Below are positions 50,249 through 58,890 of a stretch of 64,000 nucleotides of DNA, in pieces (positions within the stretch are counted from its first letter, which is position 1; every line of letters begins with the position of its first letter). A model generated the notes under the pieces. That model was not told the origin of the DNA and searched no databases. It saw only the letters and a list, made by a program, of their open reading frames with translations. This DNA comes from Streptomyces sp. GESEQ-4 (GTDB taxonomy: Bacteria > Actinomycetota > Actinomycetes > Streptomycetales > Streptomycetaceae). A program made the position numbers and the translations under genes. The stretch lies in NCBI RefSeq assembly GCF_017948455.1, contig NZ_JAFFSU010000009.1:124001-188000 (forward strand), read 5' to 3'.

Positions 50249-50274
50249 AGGGCTGCGCCGATCGGCGCAGCCCT
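50249..50274 (+). terminator. Perfect 26-bp palindromic hairpin
   Basis: AGGGCTGCGCCGA and its reverse complement abut exactly, followed by GCTGTTT. There is no intact gene immediately upstream on this strand, so it may be left over from a deleted neighbour. It lies eight bases before the repeat element that truncates the AAC(3) gene. Confidence 0.65.
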
Positions 50275-50281
50275 GCTGTTT

Positions 50282-50404
50282 CAGCCCGTCCGGCGTTTGA
50301 GGACGAGGCCCGTTCAGGGCCCAAGCGGGGTCTGGGGGCGCAGCCCCCAGCGGGGTCCGGGGCAGCGCCCCGGGATGGGACGGGTAGGGGCGGCGGGGGC
50401 GAAA
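50282..50404. repeat. Second copy of the Streptomyces intergenic repeat (right half)
   Basis: The sequence starts CAGCCCGTCCGGCGTTTGAG and ends GGGGCGGCGGGGGCGAAA, as does 19837-19937, in the same orientation. Internal G/C-rich hairpins differ in length between the two copies. The end abuts the AAC(3) remnant within a few bases. Confidence 0.8.
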
Positions 50405-50848
50405 CAGCCCGGCGCCCTGCGCAGCGACCACCCGCAGACGTCGTTCGCCGCGGTCGGCCCGCGCGCGGGAGAGGTGGTCGGCGGGCACGCCATCGACTGC
50501 CGGCTCGGTGAGCGCAGCCCGCTGGCGAGGCTGGAGGCGCTGCACGCGCGCGTGCTGCTGCTCGGCGCGGGCTACGACGCGTGCACGAGCTTCCATCTGG
50601 CCGAGTACCGCGTACCCGCGCCGCTGGTTCAGGTGGGCCGCCCCGGACCGGCCGGATGGGAAGTGGTGACCGAGGTGTCGATCACCTCGGAGCGCTTCGA
50701 CGAGCTGGGGCACGACTTCGAGCGGGACCGTCCCGTCGTACGCGGGACGGTGGGCGCCGCTGACGTACGGCTGTTCCCGGTGGCGGACGCCGTGGCCTAC
50801 GCGGAACGGTGGCTGGCCATCCACCGGCCCCGCGAGGAGGGATCCTGA
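50405..50848 (+). pseudogene. C-terminal remnant of an AAC(3)-family aminoglycoside N-acetyltransferase
   Basis: About 146 residues remain, beginning at P-G-A-L-R-S-D-H-P-Q-T-S-F-A-A-V-G. This and H-A-I-D-C-R-L-G-E-R-S-P-L-A-R-L and L-L-G-A-G-Y-D-A-C-T-S-F-H-L-A-E-Y-R are hallmarks of AAC(3)/YokD-type enzymes, including the catalytic-region His of D-H-P and the acetyl-CoA site. The N-terminal part of roughly 110 residues is missing and replaced by the intergenic repeat. The remaining frame is open to its stop, so the loss may be recent. No start codon with a ribosome binding site is present, so no functional product is expected. Confidence 0.8.
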
Positions 50849-50929
50849 ACCCTCCCCCACTCTCGGCTCCGCTCGAGCGGGGGCACCCCCACGTCTGAGA
50901 CGGCGAGCGCGTACCTAGACTCTGGACCC

Positions 50930-51853
50930 ATGCGAAGTGAGCCCGTGGTCCAGGTCCAGGCCCTGGTGAAGCGGTACGGCACGAAGACCGCGGTGGACGG
51001 CCTCGACCTGGTGGCCGATGCGGGTGTGACCGCCGTGCTCGGACCCAACGGCGCGGGCAAGACGACGACCGTCGAGACCTGCGAGGGGTACCGGAAACCG
51101 GACTCCGGCACGGTGCGCGTCCTGGGCCTCGACCCGGTGCGGCAGTCGGCCGCGCTGCGCCCCCGTATCGGCGTGATGCTGCAGTCCGGCGGTGTCTACT
51201 CCGGTGCGCGGGCCGACGAGATGCTGCGGCATGTGGCGAAGCTGCACGCGCACCCACTGGACGTGGACGGGCTGATCGAGCGGCTCGGGCTGGGCAGCTG
51301 CGGGCGGACGACGTACCGCCGGCTGTCCGGCGGCCAGCAGCAGCGCCTGGCGCTGGCGATGGCCGTCGTGGGCCGCCCTGAACTGGTGTTCCTGGACGAA
51401 CCGACGGCCGGGCTCGACCCGCAGGCCCGCCGGGCGACCTGGGACCTGGTGCGCGACCTGCGCACGGACGGCGTCTCGGTCATCCTCACCACCCACTACA
51501 TGGACGAGGCCGAGCAGCTCGCCGACGACGTCGCGATCCTGGACGCGGGCCGGGTCATCGCCCAGGGCACGCCCGAGGAGCTGTGCCGCGGCGGCGCCGA
51601 GAACACCCTGCGGTTCACCGGCCGCCCCGGTCTGGACGTGGGCTCCCTGCTCAAGGCCCTGCCCGTCGACTGCACCGCCGCCGAGCTGACCCCGGGCTCC
51701 TACCGGGTCGCCGGCAAGGTGAACCCCCAACTCCTCGCGACGGTCACGTCCTGGTGCGCCCAGCACGGCGTGATGCCGGACCGGATATCGGTGGAACGGC
51801 ACACGCTCGAGGACGTGTTCTTGGAGCTCACGGGCAAGGAGTTGCGCTCATGA
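50930..51853 (+). CDS. ABC exporter ATP-binding protein
   Basis: The product has 307 residues. Walker A is G-P-N-G-A-G-K-T-T near residue 43, the signature L-S-G-G-Q-Q-Q-R near 133, Walker B V-F-L-D-E-P near 152 and the switch His in T-T-H-Y. A C-terminal extension (about 225-307) is typical of two-component DrrA-like exporters. It pairs with the ABC-2 permease downstream. The 3' end is duplicated after 90 bases. Confidence 0.9.
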   Translation: MRSEPVVQVQALVKRYGTKTAVDGLDLVADAGVTAVLGPNGAGKTTTVETCEGYRKPDSGTVRVLGLDPVRQSAALRPRIGVMLQSGGVYSGARADEMLRHVAKLHAHPLDVDGLIERLGLGSCGRTTYRRLSGGQQQRLALAMAVVGRPELVFLDEPTAGLDPQARRATWDLVRDLRTDGVSVILTTHYMDEAEQLADDVAILDAGRVIAQGTPEELCRGGAENTLRFTGRPGLDVGSLLKALPVDCTAAELTPGSYRVAGKVNPQLLATVTSWCAQHGVMPDRISVERHTLEDVFLELTGKELRS

Positions 51854-51946
51854 TTCCGGCCAGCGAGCGAGTCTGCCGGGGGTCCGGGGGTTGCCCCCCG
51901 GGAAGACGCAGCCTGGAGATGACCGGCAAGGAGCTTCGCTCATGAC
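51828..51946 (+). repeat. Duplicated 3' end of the ATPase gene around a G/C hairpin
   Basis: The last codons (GGCAAGGAG, then GCTCATGA) occur at about 51832-51854 and again at about 51925-51945. The second copy would encode L-E-M-T-G-K-E-L-R-S and leads straight into the permease ATG (ATGACGACG). Between the copies is a CCGGGGG-TTGC-CCCCGG hairpin (about 51884-51901). Confidence 0.7.
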
Positions 51947-52715
51947 GACGACCGTGGGTGCGTACGCGCCGAAGCCCGGTGCCGCCCCGCTCCCCCGCAT
52001 GATCGCGGCGCAGGCGGTGCTGGAGACCAAGATGCTGCTGCGCAACGGCGAGCAGCTGCTGCTGACGGTCGTCATCCCGACGCTGCTGTTGGTCCTGTTC
52101 AGCACCGTGGACATCGTCGACACCGGCGCGGGCGAGACCGTCGACTTCCTCGCCCCCGGCGTCCTCGCGCTGGCGGTGATGTCGACGGCGTTCACAGGGC
52201 AGGCGATCGCGACGGGCTTCGAGCGGCGGTACGGCGTCCTGAAGCGCCTCGCCGCCTCCCCGCTCCCCCGCTGGGGCCTGATGACGGCGAAGACGGCGTC
52301 GGTGCTGGTCACCGAGGTCCTGCAGATCGCCCTGCTGACGGTGATCGCCTTCGCCCTCGGCTGGTCCCCCCAGGGCAACCCCCTCGCCGTACTCCTGCTC
52401 CTGCTCCTCGGCACGGCCGCGTTCTCGGGGCTGGGCCTGCTGATGGCGGGCACGCTGAAGGCGGAGGCGACGCTGGCCGCGGCGAATCTGGTGTTCCTGC
52501 TGCTGCTCGTGGGAGGCGGGGTCATCGTCCCGCTGGACAAGTTCCCGTCCGGCGCCCAGGACGTGCTCGGGCTGCTGCCCATCTCCGCGCTGTCGGACGG
52601 ACTGCGGGACGTGCTGCAGCACGGGGCCGGGATGCCATGGGGTGACCTGGGGATTCTGGCGGTGTGGGCGGTCGTGGGGCTGGGAGCGGCGGGGAAGTTC
52701 TTCCGCTGGGAATAG
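51942..52715 (+). CDS. ABC-2 type permease
   Basis: The product has 257 residues with six membrane segments, and the ABC-2 motif F-E-R-R-Y-G-V-L-K-R-L-A-A-S-P-L near residue 88. It partners the ATPase upstream, from which it is separated by about 90 bases of duplicated sequence. Such pairs next to ctaA are common in Streptomyces. Substrate unknown; drug or heme-related export are both possible. GGAG of the duplicated coding end precedes the ATG by about 12 bases. Confidence 0.88.
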   Translation: MTTTVGAYAPKPGAAPLPRMIAAQAVLETKMLLRNGEQLLLTVVIPTLLLVLFSTVDIVDTGAGETVDFLAPGVLALAVMSTAFTGQAIATGFERRYGVLKRLAASPLPRWGLMTAKTASVLVTEVLQIALLTVIAFALGWSPQGNPLAVLLLLLLGTAAFSGLGLLMAGTLKAEATLAAANLVFLLLLVGGGVIVPLDKFPSGAQDVLGLLPISALSDGLRDVLQHGAGMPWGDLGILAVWAVVGLGAAGKFFRWE

Positions 52716-52770
52716 GCGCCCGGCGGACCCTCGTGAACGCGTGCACAAGCGGCCCCCTACGATGGGTCCC

Positions 52771-53781
52771 GTGCCAAACGTGACCCGCGCCGACGCCGTA
52801 GCCGCCGTGCGCAACCCGCTCGCCTTCATCGCCGCACGCTGGACGCCGCATCCCCGGACGGTTCAGCGGGCGGCCCTCGCCGCGCTCGTCATGTCGGTGG
52901 TCATCGTGGTGACCGGCGGCGCGGTGCGGCTGACCGGCTCGGGCCTCGGCTGTCCGACCTGGCCCAAGTGCACCGCCGACTCGCTGACCACCACCAGCGA
53001 GATGGGCCTGCACGGCGTCATCGAGTTCGGCAACCGCATGCTGACGTACGCGCTGTGCGCGGCCGTCGGCTGGGCGATCATCGCCGCGCGTTCCGAGAAG
53101 CCGTACCGGCGCCGCCTGACCCGGATGGGCTGGGCGCAGTTCTGGGTCGTGATGGGCAACGCGGTCCTCGGCGGCATCGTGGTGCTGGTCGGCCTCAACC
53201 CGTACACGGTCGCCGCGCACTTCCTGCTGACCTCCGCCCTGATCGCGATCGCCACCGTGATGTGGCAGCGCACACGCGAGGGTGACGGGGAGCCGCGTCC
53301 GCTGGTCGGCAAGGTGGTGCGGCAGCTGGTGTGGGTCCTGGTGGGAGTCACCGTGCTGCTGATCGCGGTCGGCACGGTGGTCACCGGCACGGGTCCGCAC
53401 GCGGGCGACTCCAGCGACGTGCCGCGCATGGACCTGCCGATGGGCATGGGCTGGGAGGACGTCAGCAAGCTGCACGCCGTGCTGGCCTGGATCGTGGTGA
53501 CGCTGGCCTTCGCCCTGTGGTTCGTGCTCAAGGCGGTCGACGCCCCCAAGGGCCCGCTGGCCCGCACCCGCGAGCTGTTCCTGATCCTGCTCGCCCAGGG
53601 CGCCATCGGCTACGTCCAGTACTTCACGGACCTCCCCGAGATCCTGGTCGGCGCCCATATGTTCGGCTCGTGCCTGGTGTGGATCGGGACGCTGAGGGTG
53701 CTGCTGGCGCTGCGGGAGCGGCCCGAGGGCGTCGTGGATGTGCCGGGCCCGGCGGCCGAGGCGACCCTGACCAGGGCCTGA
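52771..53781 (+). CDS. ctaA: Heme A synthase
   Basis: The product has 336 residues with eight membrane segments. The catalytic glutamate and heme histidines are visible: H-G-V-I-E-F-G-N-R near residue 83, A-A-H-F-L-L near 145, S-K-L-H-A-V near 230 and G-A-H-M-F-G-S near 295. C-P-T-W-P-K-C near 60 carries the paired cysteines. It oxidises the C8 methyl of heme O to give heme A for cytochrome aa3 oxidase. GTG 52771 gives V-P-N-V-T-R-A-D; ATG 52762, nine bases upstream, is also in frame and neither has a strong ribosome binding site. Confidence 0.92.
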   Translation: MPNVTRADAVAAVRNPLAFIAARWTPHPRTVQRAALAALVMSVVIVVTGGAVRLTGSGLGCPTWPKCTADSLTTTSEMGLHGVIEFGNRMLTYALCAAVGWAIIAARSEKPYRRRLTRMGWAQFWVVMGNAVLGGIVVLVGLNPYTVAAHFLLTSALIAIATVMWQRTREGDGEPRPLVGKVVRQLVWVLVGVTVLLIAVGTVVTGTGPHAGDSSDVPRMDLPMGMGWEDVSKLHAVLAWIVVTLAFALWFVLKAVDAPKGPLARTRELFLILLAQGAIGYVQYFTDLPEILVGAHMFGSCLVWIGTLRVLLALRERPEGVVDVPGPAAEATLTRA

Positions 53782-53801
53782 CGCTCACCTCGTCCGTCCG
53801 C

Positions 53802-54908
53802 TCACTCCAGCCCGTACACCCGCCGCGCGTTCCCGGCCGCGATCAGCGCGGCCACCCGCTGCGCGTCCGCCAGCGACCACGCCCCCTCGGCCACCCAGCC
53901 GCCGAGCACCCGCCCGAGCGCCTCGCGGAACAGCCGCGCCCCCACGACATGCAGCTCCGGCAGCCCCTGGGCCCCGCTGGAGAAGACGATCTTGCCGAAG
54001 GGGGCCAGTTCGAGGATCTCGGCGAGGACGGTCGCCGCGCGGGCGCCGGTGCGGGCCAGGGCGGCGCCGGAGTCGGCGTAGACGTGCGGGAAGACGCCGG
54101 CGAGGTGGGCTGCGTGCCGGTGGTAGGGGTAGCTGTGCAGCAGGACGAGGTCCGTGCCCAGACCCGCGGTGGCCCGTACGAAGTCGGTGAGCAGGACGGG
54201 GTCGGTGCGGTCGATGCGTAAGCCCGGTTCGCCGAGCCCGGCATGCAGCTGAAGGGGTAGCCCCGACGCCACCGCGATCCACAGCAGGTGCCGCAGCAGC
54301 ACCGGGTCGCTCAGCTCCCCGCCGACCCGCCGCCCCGCCAGCCAGCGCCCCGCCGCGCCGCGCACCTCCCCCGGCCCCGGCGGTTCGGGCGCCAGCGCCA
54401 GCCCGTGCCGTACGCCCGCCACGGACGTGAAGGCGACGGCGCTTCCGGCGGCCCCGTGCACCGATTCGGCGAGGTTGGCGAGGAACGACTCCACCGTGCC
54501 GGACGTGTCGGCGACCTGTTCGGCGAGCAGCTCCAGCCGTACGATCTCGCGCGCCTCGGCGGACGCGGCGGAAGCCACCTCGTCGGGGCCGGTGAGGTCG
54601 CCGGGCAGTCCGGTGTCGACCAGATACGTCGTGATGCCGCTGCCGCGCAGGAGTCTGCGGCCCGATTCCAGTACGCCGAGTTCACGACGCCGGGCGAGAT
54701 AGCGGGCGGGCGGACAGTGCGGTTCCAGGCCGAGCAGCGGGGGGCACCAACGCCGTACGGCGAACCCGGTCTGGGTGTCGAAGAGGGTGGTACCGGGCGC
54801 GGGCGGGCCCTCGGTACGGGACAGCTGCGCCTCGAAGGTGCCGAGGCCCAGCTCGGTCCGCAGTACGCCATGGCAGTACTGGTCCACGAGGGACGGCATC
54901 TCGATCAT
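53802..54908 (-). CDS. Amidohydrolase-family protein
   Basis: The product has 368 residues. It resembles the amidohydrolase_2 proteins related to FluG/nodulin N-terminal domains: D-Q-Y-C-H-G near residue 9 replaces the usual metal-binding H-x-H, with later L-Q-L-H-A-G-L-G near 218, L-L-H-S-Y-P-Y-H near 252 and Y-A-D-S-G-A near 275. The metal site looks partly altered, so activity is uncertain. It ends N-A-R-R-V-Y-G-L. It converges with ctaA, 20 bases apart. Confidence 0.8.
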   Translation of the reverse strand: MIEMPSLVDQYCHGVLRTELGLGTFEAQLSRTEGPPAPGTTLFDTQTGFAVRRWCPPLLGLEPHCPPARYLARRRELGVLESGRRLLRGSGITTYLVDTGLPGDLTGPDEVASAASAEAREIVRLELLAEQVADTSGTVESFLANLAESVHGAAGSAVAFTSVAGVRHGLALAPEPPGPGEVRGAAGRWLAGRRVGGELSDPVLLRHLLWIAVASGLPLQLHAGLGEPGLRIDRTDPVLLTDFVRATAGLGTDLVLLHSYPYHRHAAHLAGVFPHVYADSGAALARTGARAATVLAEILELAPFGKIVFSSGAQGLPELHVVGARLFREALGRVLGGWVAEGAWSLADAQRVAALIAAGNARRVYGLE

Positions 54909-55009
54909 CCTGGCTCCCCGTTGCTGGACCGTGTCGTTCTACGGTCCTAACGGGTGAGCCCGCGTTCAGGTGTTGCTCGTACACACCCCGTCCGAACGAC
55001 CGACTGATG

Positions 55010-55339
55010 TCAGCCTCGGGACCCACCGAGCTGAATGCCCGCCATCCGCTTCCACTCGTACGTCCCCGTCGTCACCTTCGCGGCGAACTCCCCGTCGAAG
55101 TCCTCGTGGACCGTGATCCCGGACTTCTCCACCGCCTTCTGGGCGATCTCGTACGAGGGGGCCACCAGGTCGCCCCAGCCGCCGTCCGCGCCGACGAGGA
55201 CGATGCGGGCGCCGCGCTCGCCGATGTAGGCGACCTGGCCCTCGGCGCCGCCGTGGGCCTTGGAGAAGGTGCTGATCTGCTGGGCGAGCCGGGCCACCTT
55301 GCGCTCGGCCTTCGCGTCAACCTGCTGCGTGTCTGCCAT
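55010..55339 (-). CDS. Conserved hypothetical protein, 109 residues
   Basis: A soluble alpha/beta protein beginning M-A-D-T-Q-Q-V-D-A-K-A-E-R-K. It has a helical head, then G-Q-V-A-Y-I-G-E-R-G-A-R-I-V-L-V-G-A-D-G-G-W-G-D-L, and ends T-Y-E-W-K-R-M-A-G-I-Q-L. No family is recognised. It lies between an amidohydrolase and ctaB, in the same direction as both. A GTG or ATG six codons upstream (55357) is a possible alternative start. Confidence 0.7.
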   Translation of the reverse strand: MADTQQVDAKAERKVARLAQQISTFSKAHGGAEGQVAYIGERGARIVLVGADGGWGDLVAPSYEIAQKAVEKSGITVHEDFDGEFAAKVTTGTYEWKRMAGIQLGGSRG

Positions 55340-55399
55340 GGTCAGGATGCTACTCACGGGTAGATCAGCTGGCGAGACCAGGGGCGTGTGATGCGTACG

Positions 55400-56347
55400 T
55401 CAGCGCAGGAACGGGTCCACCGCGACCGCGACGAAGAGGATCGACACATAGGTGATCGACCAGTGGAACAGCCGCATCTCCTTGAGCTTCGCGCCCGTCA
55501 CCTCGGCCTTGGCGCGGCTTTGCAGACCGTGCGCCTCCCAGAGCCAGAAGCCGCCGGCCAGCAGCGCGACCAGCGTGTAGAACCAGCCCGTGTAGCCGAG
55601 CGGGGTCAGCAGCAGGGACACCGCGACCATCACCCAGCTGTAGAGGACGATCTGCTTGGCGACCACCTTGTTGCTGGCGACGACCGGCAGCATCGGCACG
55701 CCCACGCGCGCGTAGTCCTCTTTCACCTTCATGGACAGCGGCCAGTAGTGCGGCGGCGTCCAGAAGAACATGACGAGGAAGAGGATGATCGGCGCCCACG
55801 ACATGGAGTTGGTGACGGCCGACCAGCCGATGAGGACCGGCAGGCAGCCCGCGATGCCGCCCCACACGATGTTCTGCGAGGTACGGCGCTTGAGGATCAT
55901 CGTGTAGACGACGACGTAGAAGAGGAGTGCGCCGAGCGACAGCCAGGCGGAGAGCCAGTTGACGGCCAGGCCGAACAGCAGCGTCGAGACGATGGCCAGG
56001 GTGATGCCGAAGACCAGGCACTCGCGCGGGCTGACCATGCCGGTGACGAGGGGGCGCTGCGAGGTGCGGTCCATGAGCGCGTCGATGTCGCGGTCGATGT
56101 ACATGTTCAGCGCGTTGGCGCCGCCCGCGGAGAGATAGCCGCCGACGCAGGTGAGCAGGACCAGCTTCATGTCCGGAACGCCCTGCTCGGCGAGGAACAT
56201 CACCGGAACGGTGGTGATCAGCAGCAGCTCGATGATCCGCGGCTTGGTCAGCGCCACGAACGCCTTGATCCGGGCCCCTACCGGCCGCCGGCTCGGGCTC
56301 TGGCTCGCCCCGATAACCCCCGCAGGACGGGATTCAACGGCCGTCAC
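55400..56347 (-). CDS. ctaB: Protoheme IX farnesyltransferase (heme O synthase)
   Basis: The product has 315 residues with about nine membrane segments, of the UbiA superfamily. The first Asp-rich motif is N-M-Y-I-D-R-D-I-D-A-L-M-D-R-T near residue 82 and the second is Y-x-x-x-K-x-K-E-D-Y near 212. It farnesylates heme b to heme O, the substrate of CtaA. The GTG at 56347 has AGGGG seven bases upstream. It is divergent from tkt. Confidence 0.93.
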   Translation of the reverse strand: MTAVESRPAGVIGASQSPSRRPVGARIKAFVALTKPRIIELLLITTVPVMFLAEQGVPDMKLVLLTCVGGYLSAGGANALNMYIDRDIDALMDRTSQRPLVTGMVSPRECLVFGITLAIVSTLLFGLAVNWLSAWLSLGALLFYVVVYTMILKRRTSQNIVWGGIAGCLPVLIGWSAVTNSMSWAPIILFLVMFFWTPPHYWPLSMKVKEDYARVGVPMLPVVASNKVVAKQIVLYSWVMVAVSLLLTPLGYTGWFYTLVALLAGGFWLWEAHGLQSRAKAEVTGAKLKEMRLFHWSITYVSILFVAVAVDPFLR

Positions 56348-56672
56348 GCACACCCCTGACAGAGACATCCCAGCAAGCCTGAACCGTGAAGTCCCGGTAA
56401 AGGCTCGCGCGTACCACGCCACTGTAGACGTTGCCCAGACCCGGACATTCGCGGGGGTGGGGTCGTGTTGACCGGCGCCTGCGGACGAGCCCCCAGGCAG
56501 TCGATTGAGCACTCTTCCGAGCGGCTCCGTATTCAGATGCCGAACACGAAACGGACCGGTCGGGAGGCGGATCCGGGGCAGCCCCGGCAGTCTGGAATGA
56601 CTCGAAAAACCGCGCGTACTGGCGGGGGTAGGCTCGACAACGGCCGGGGCGTGCAGAGCACCGGCAATCGAC

Positions 56673-56725
56673 GTGCATGACATGCACCGGCATGGCGACA
56701 TGCGTGACGTTCCGACATGCGTGAC
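56673..56725. promoter_or_regulatory. Repeats in the ctaB-tkt divergent region
   Basis: GTGCATG-A-CATGCAC (56673-56687) is a perfect inverted repeat with one central base. GACATGCGTGAC occurs at 56697-56708 and again at 56714-56725, 17 bases apart. They lie 25-80 bases upstream of the tkt start. The remainder of the 403-bp gap has no gene that I can support. Confidence 0.45.
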
Positions 56726-56750
56726 ATGTGGAGAGGAGCCCTGACCCAGG

Positions 56751-58856
56751 GTGAGCACCAAGCCGACCACCACAGACCTCGAGTGGACCGAGCTGGACCA
56801 GCGGGCCGTCGACACCGCCCGCGTCCTGGCCGCCGATGCCGTACAGAAGGTCGGCAACGGCCATCCCGGTACGGCGATGAGCCTGGCGCCCGCCGCCTAC
56901 ACCCTCTTCCAGAAGGTGATGCGGCACGACCCGGCGGACGCCGACTGGACCGGACGCGACCGCTTCGTGCTGTCCGCCGGGCACTCGTCCCTGACCCTCT
57001 ACACCCAGCTGTACCTGGCCGGCTTCGGCCTGGAGCTGGACGATCTGAAGGCCTTCAGGACGTGGGGCTCGAAGACCCCGGGCCACCCCGAGTACGGCCA
57101 CACCACCGGCGTGGAGACCACCACCGGCCCGCTCGGCCAGGGTGTCGCCAACGCGGTGGGCATGGCGATGGCCGCCCGCTACGAGCGCGGTCTGTTCGAC
57201 CCGGAGGCCGCCGAGGGCACCTCCCCCTTCGACCACTTCGTCTACTGCGTCGCCGGTGACGGCTGCCTCCAGGAGGGCATCTCCGCCGAGGCCTCCTCCA
57301 TGGCCGGCCACCAGAAGCTCGGCAACCTCATCCTGCTGTGGGACGACAACCACATCTCGATCGAGGGCGACACCGAGACCGCTGTCTCCGAGGACACCGT
57401 CAAGCGGTACGAGGCGTACGGCTGGCATGTGCAGCGCGTCGCCCCGAAGCCGGACGGCGACCTCGACCCGCACGCCATCTACAACGCCATCGAGGCCGCG
57501 AAGCAGGTGACGGACAGGCCGTCCTTCATCGCGATGCGCTCGATCATCGCGTGGCCGGCCCCGAACGCGCAGAACACCGAGGCCGCGCACGGCTCGGCGC
57601 TCGGCGACGACGAGGTGGCCGCCACCAAGCGCGTCCTCGGCTTCGACCCGGAGCAGTCCTTCGAGGTCTCGGACGAGGTCCTGAACCACACCCGCGCCCT
57701 GGGCGAGCGCGGCCGGCAGGCCAAGGCGGAGTGGGAGAAGTCGTTCCAGGAGTGGCGCAACAACAACCCGGAGCGCGCCGCCGAGTTCGACCGCATCAGC
57801 AAGGGCGAGCTGCCGACCGGCTGGGAGGAGAAGATCCCGGTCTTCGAGGCGGGCAAGGGCGTCGCCACCCGTGCCGCGTCCGGCAAGATCCTCCAGGCGC
57901 TGGGTGCCGTGATCCCCGAGCTGTGGGGCGGCTCGGCCGACCTGGCCGGCTCCAACAACACGACGATCGACAAGACGTCGTCGTTCCTCCCGGCGGACAA
58001 CCCGCTCCCGGAGGCCGACCCGTACGGCCGGACCATCCACTTCGGCATCCGCGAGCACTCCATGGCCGCGGAGATGAACGGCATCGCGCTGCACGGCAAC
58101 ACCCGTATCTACGGCGGTACGTTCCTCGTCTTCTCCGACTACATGCGCAACGCCGTCCGTCTGTCGGCGCTGATGCACCTGCCGGTGACGTACGTGTGGA
58201 CGCACGACTCCATCGGTCTCGGCGAGGACGGCCCGACGCACCAGCCGGTCGAGCACCTCGCCTCGCTGCGCGCCATCCCCGGCCTGAACATCGTCCGGCC
58301 CGCCGACGCCAACGAGACCGCCATCGCCTGGCGCGAGATCCTCAAGCGCTACACCAAGGTCTTCGGCAAGGGCGCCCCGCACGGCCTCGCGCTGACGCGG
58401 CAGGGCGTGCCGACGTACGAGCACAACGAGGATGCCGCGCGCGGTGGTTACGTGATGTTCGAGGCGTCCACGGGCACGCCCGAGGTCATCCTGATCGCGA
58501 CCGGTTCCGAGGTGCACGTCGCCGTCGGGGCGCGCGAGCAGCTGGAGGCGGACGGGGTGCAGACGCGGGTGGTGTCCATGCCGTCCGTGGAGTGGTTCGA
58601 GGAGCAGGACCAGGGGTACCGGGACAGCGTCCTGCCGCCTTCCGTGAAGGCGCGCGTGGCGGTCGAGGCCGGGATCGGACTCACCTGGCACAAGTACGTC
58701 GGGGACGCCGGTCGCATCGTTTCCCTGGAGCACTTCGGTGCTTCGGCGGACGGCAAGGTCCTTTTCCGCGAGTTCGGGTTCACTGCCGAGAACGTCGCCG
58801 CCGTTGCCCGGGCTGTGCTTAATTCAACGACGGGGATCGCCGCAGCCCAGCGCTGA
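56751..58856 (+). CDS. tkt: Transketolase
   Basis: The product has 701 residues with a GTG start (V-S-T-K-P). The thiamine-diphosphate motif is G-D-G-C-L-Q-E-G near residue 167 ending at D-D-N-H-I-S; active-site histidines are in G-N-G-H-P-G, T-T-G-P-L-G-Q-G and F-G-I-R-E-H-S near 430. It transfers two-carbon units in the non-oxidative pentose phosphate pathway. It heads the tkt-tal-zwf-opcA-pgl block. GAGAGGAG lies about 15 bases upstream, a little far, and AGGG is adjacent. Confidence 0.96.
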   Translation: MSTKPTTTDLEWTELDQRAVDTARVLAADAVQKVGNGHPGTAMSLAPAAYTLFQKVMRHDPADADWTGRDRFVLSAGHSSLTLYTQLYLAGFGLELDDLKAFRTWGSKTPGHPEYGHTTGVETTTGPLGQGVANAVGMAMAARYERGLFDPEAAEGTSPFDHFVYCVAGDGCLQEGISAEASSMAGHQKLGNLILLWDDNHISIEGDTETAVSEDTVKRYEAYGWHVQRVAPKPDGDLDPHAIYNAIEAAKQVTDRPSFIAMRSIIAWPAPNAQNTEAAHGSALGDDEVAATKRVLGFDPEQSFEVSDEVLNHTRALGERGRQAKAEWEKSFQEWRNNNPERAAEFDRISKGELPTGWEEKIPVFEAGKGVATRAASGKILQALGAVIPELWGGSADLAGSNNTTIDKTSSFLPADNPLPEADPYGRTIHFGIREHSMAAEMNGIALHGNTRIYGGTFLVFSDYMRNAVRLSALMHLPVTYVWTHDSIGLGEDGPTHQPVEHLASLRAIPGLNIVRPADANETAIAWREILKRYTKVFGKGAPHGLALTRQGVPTYEHNEDAARGGYVMFEASTGTPEVILIATGSEVHVAVGAREQLEADGVQTRVVSMPSVEWFEEQDQGYRDSVLPPSVKARVAVEAGIGLTWHKYVGDAGRIVSLEHFGASADGKVLFREFGFTAENVAAVARAVLNSTTGIAAAQR

Positions 58857-58890
58857 CGCTCACATACGACACGTAGGAGATGCATTTTCC

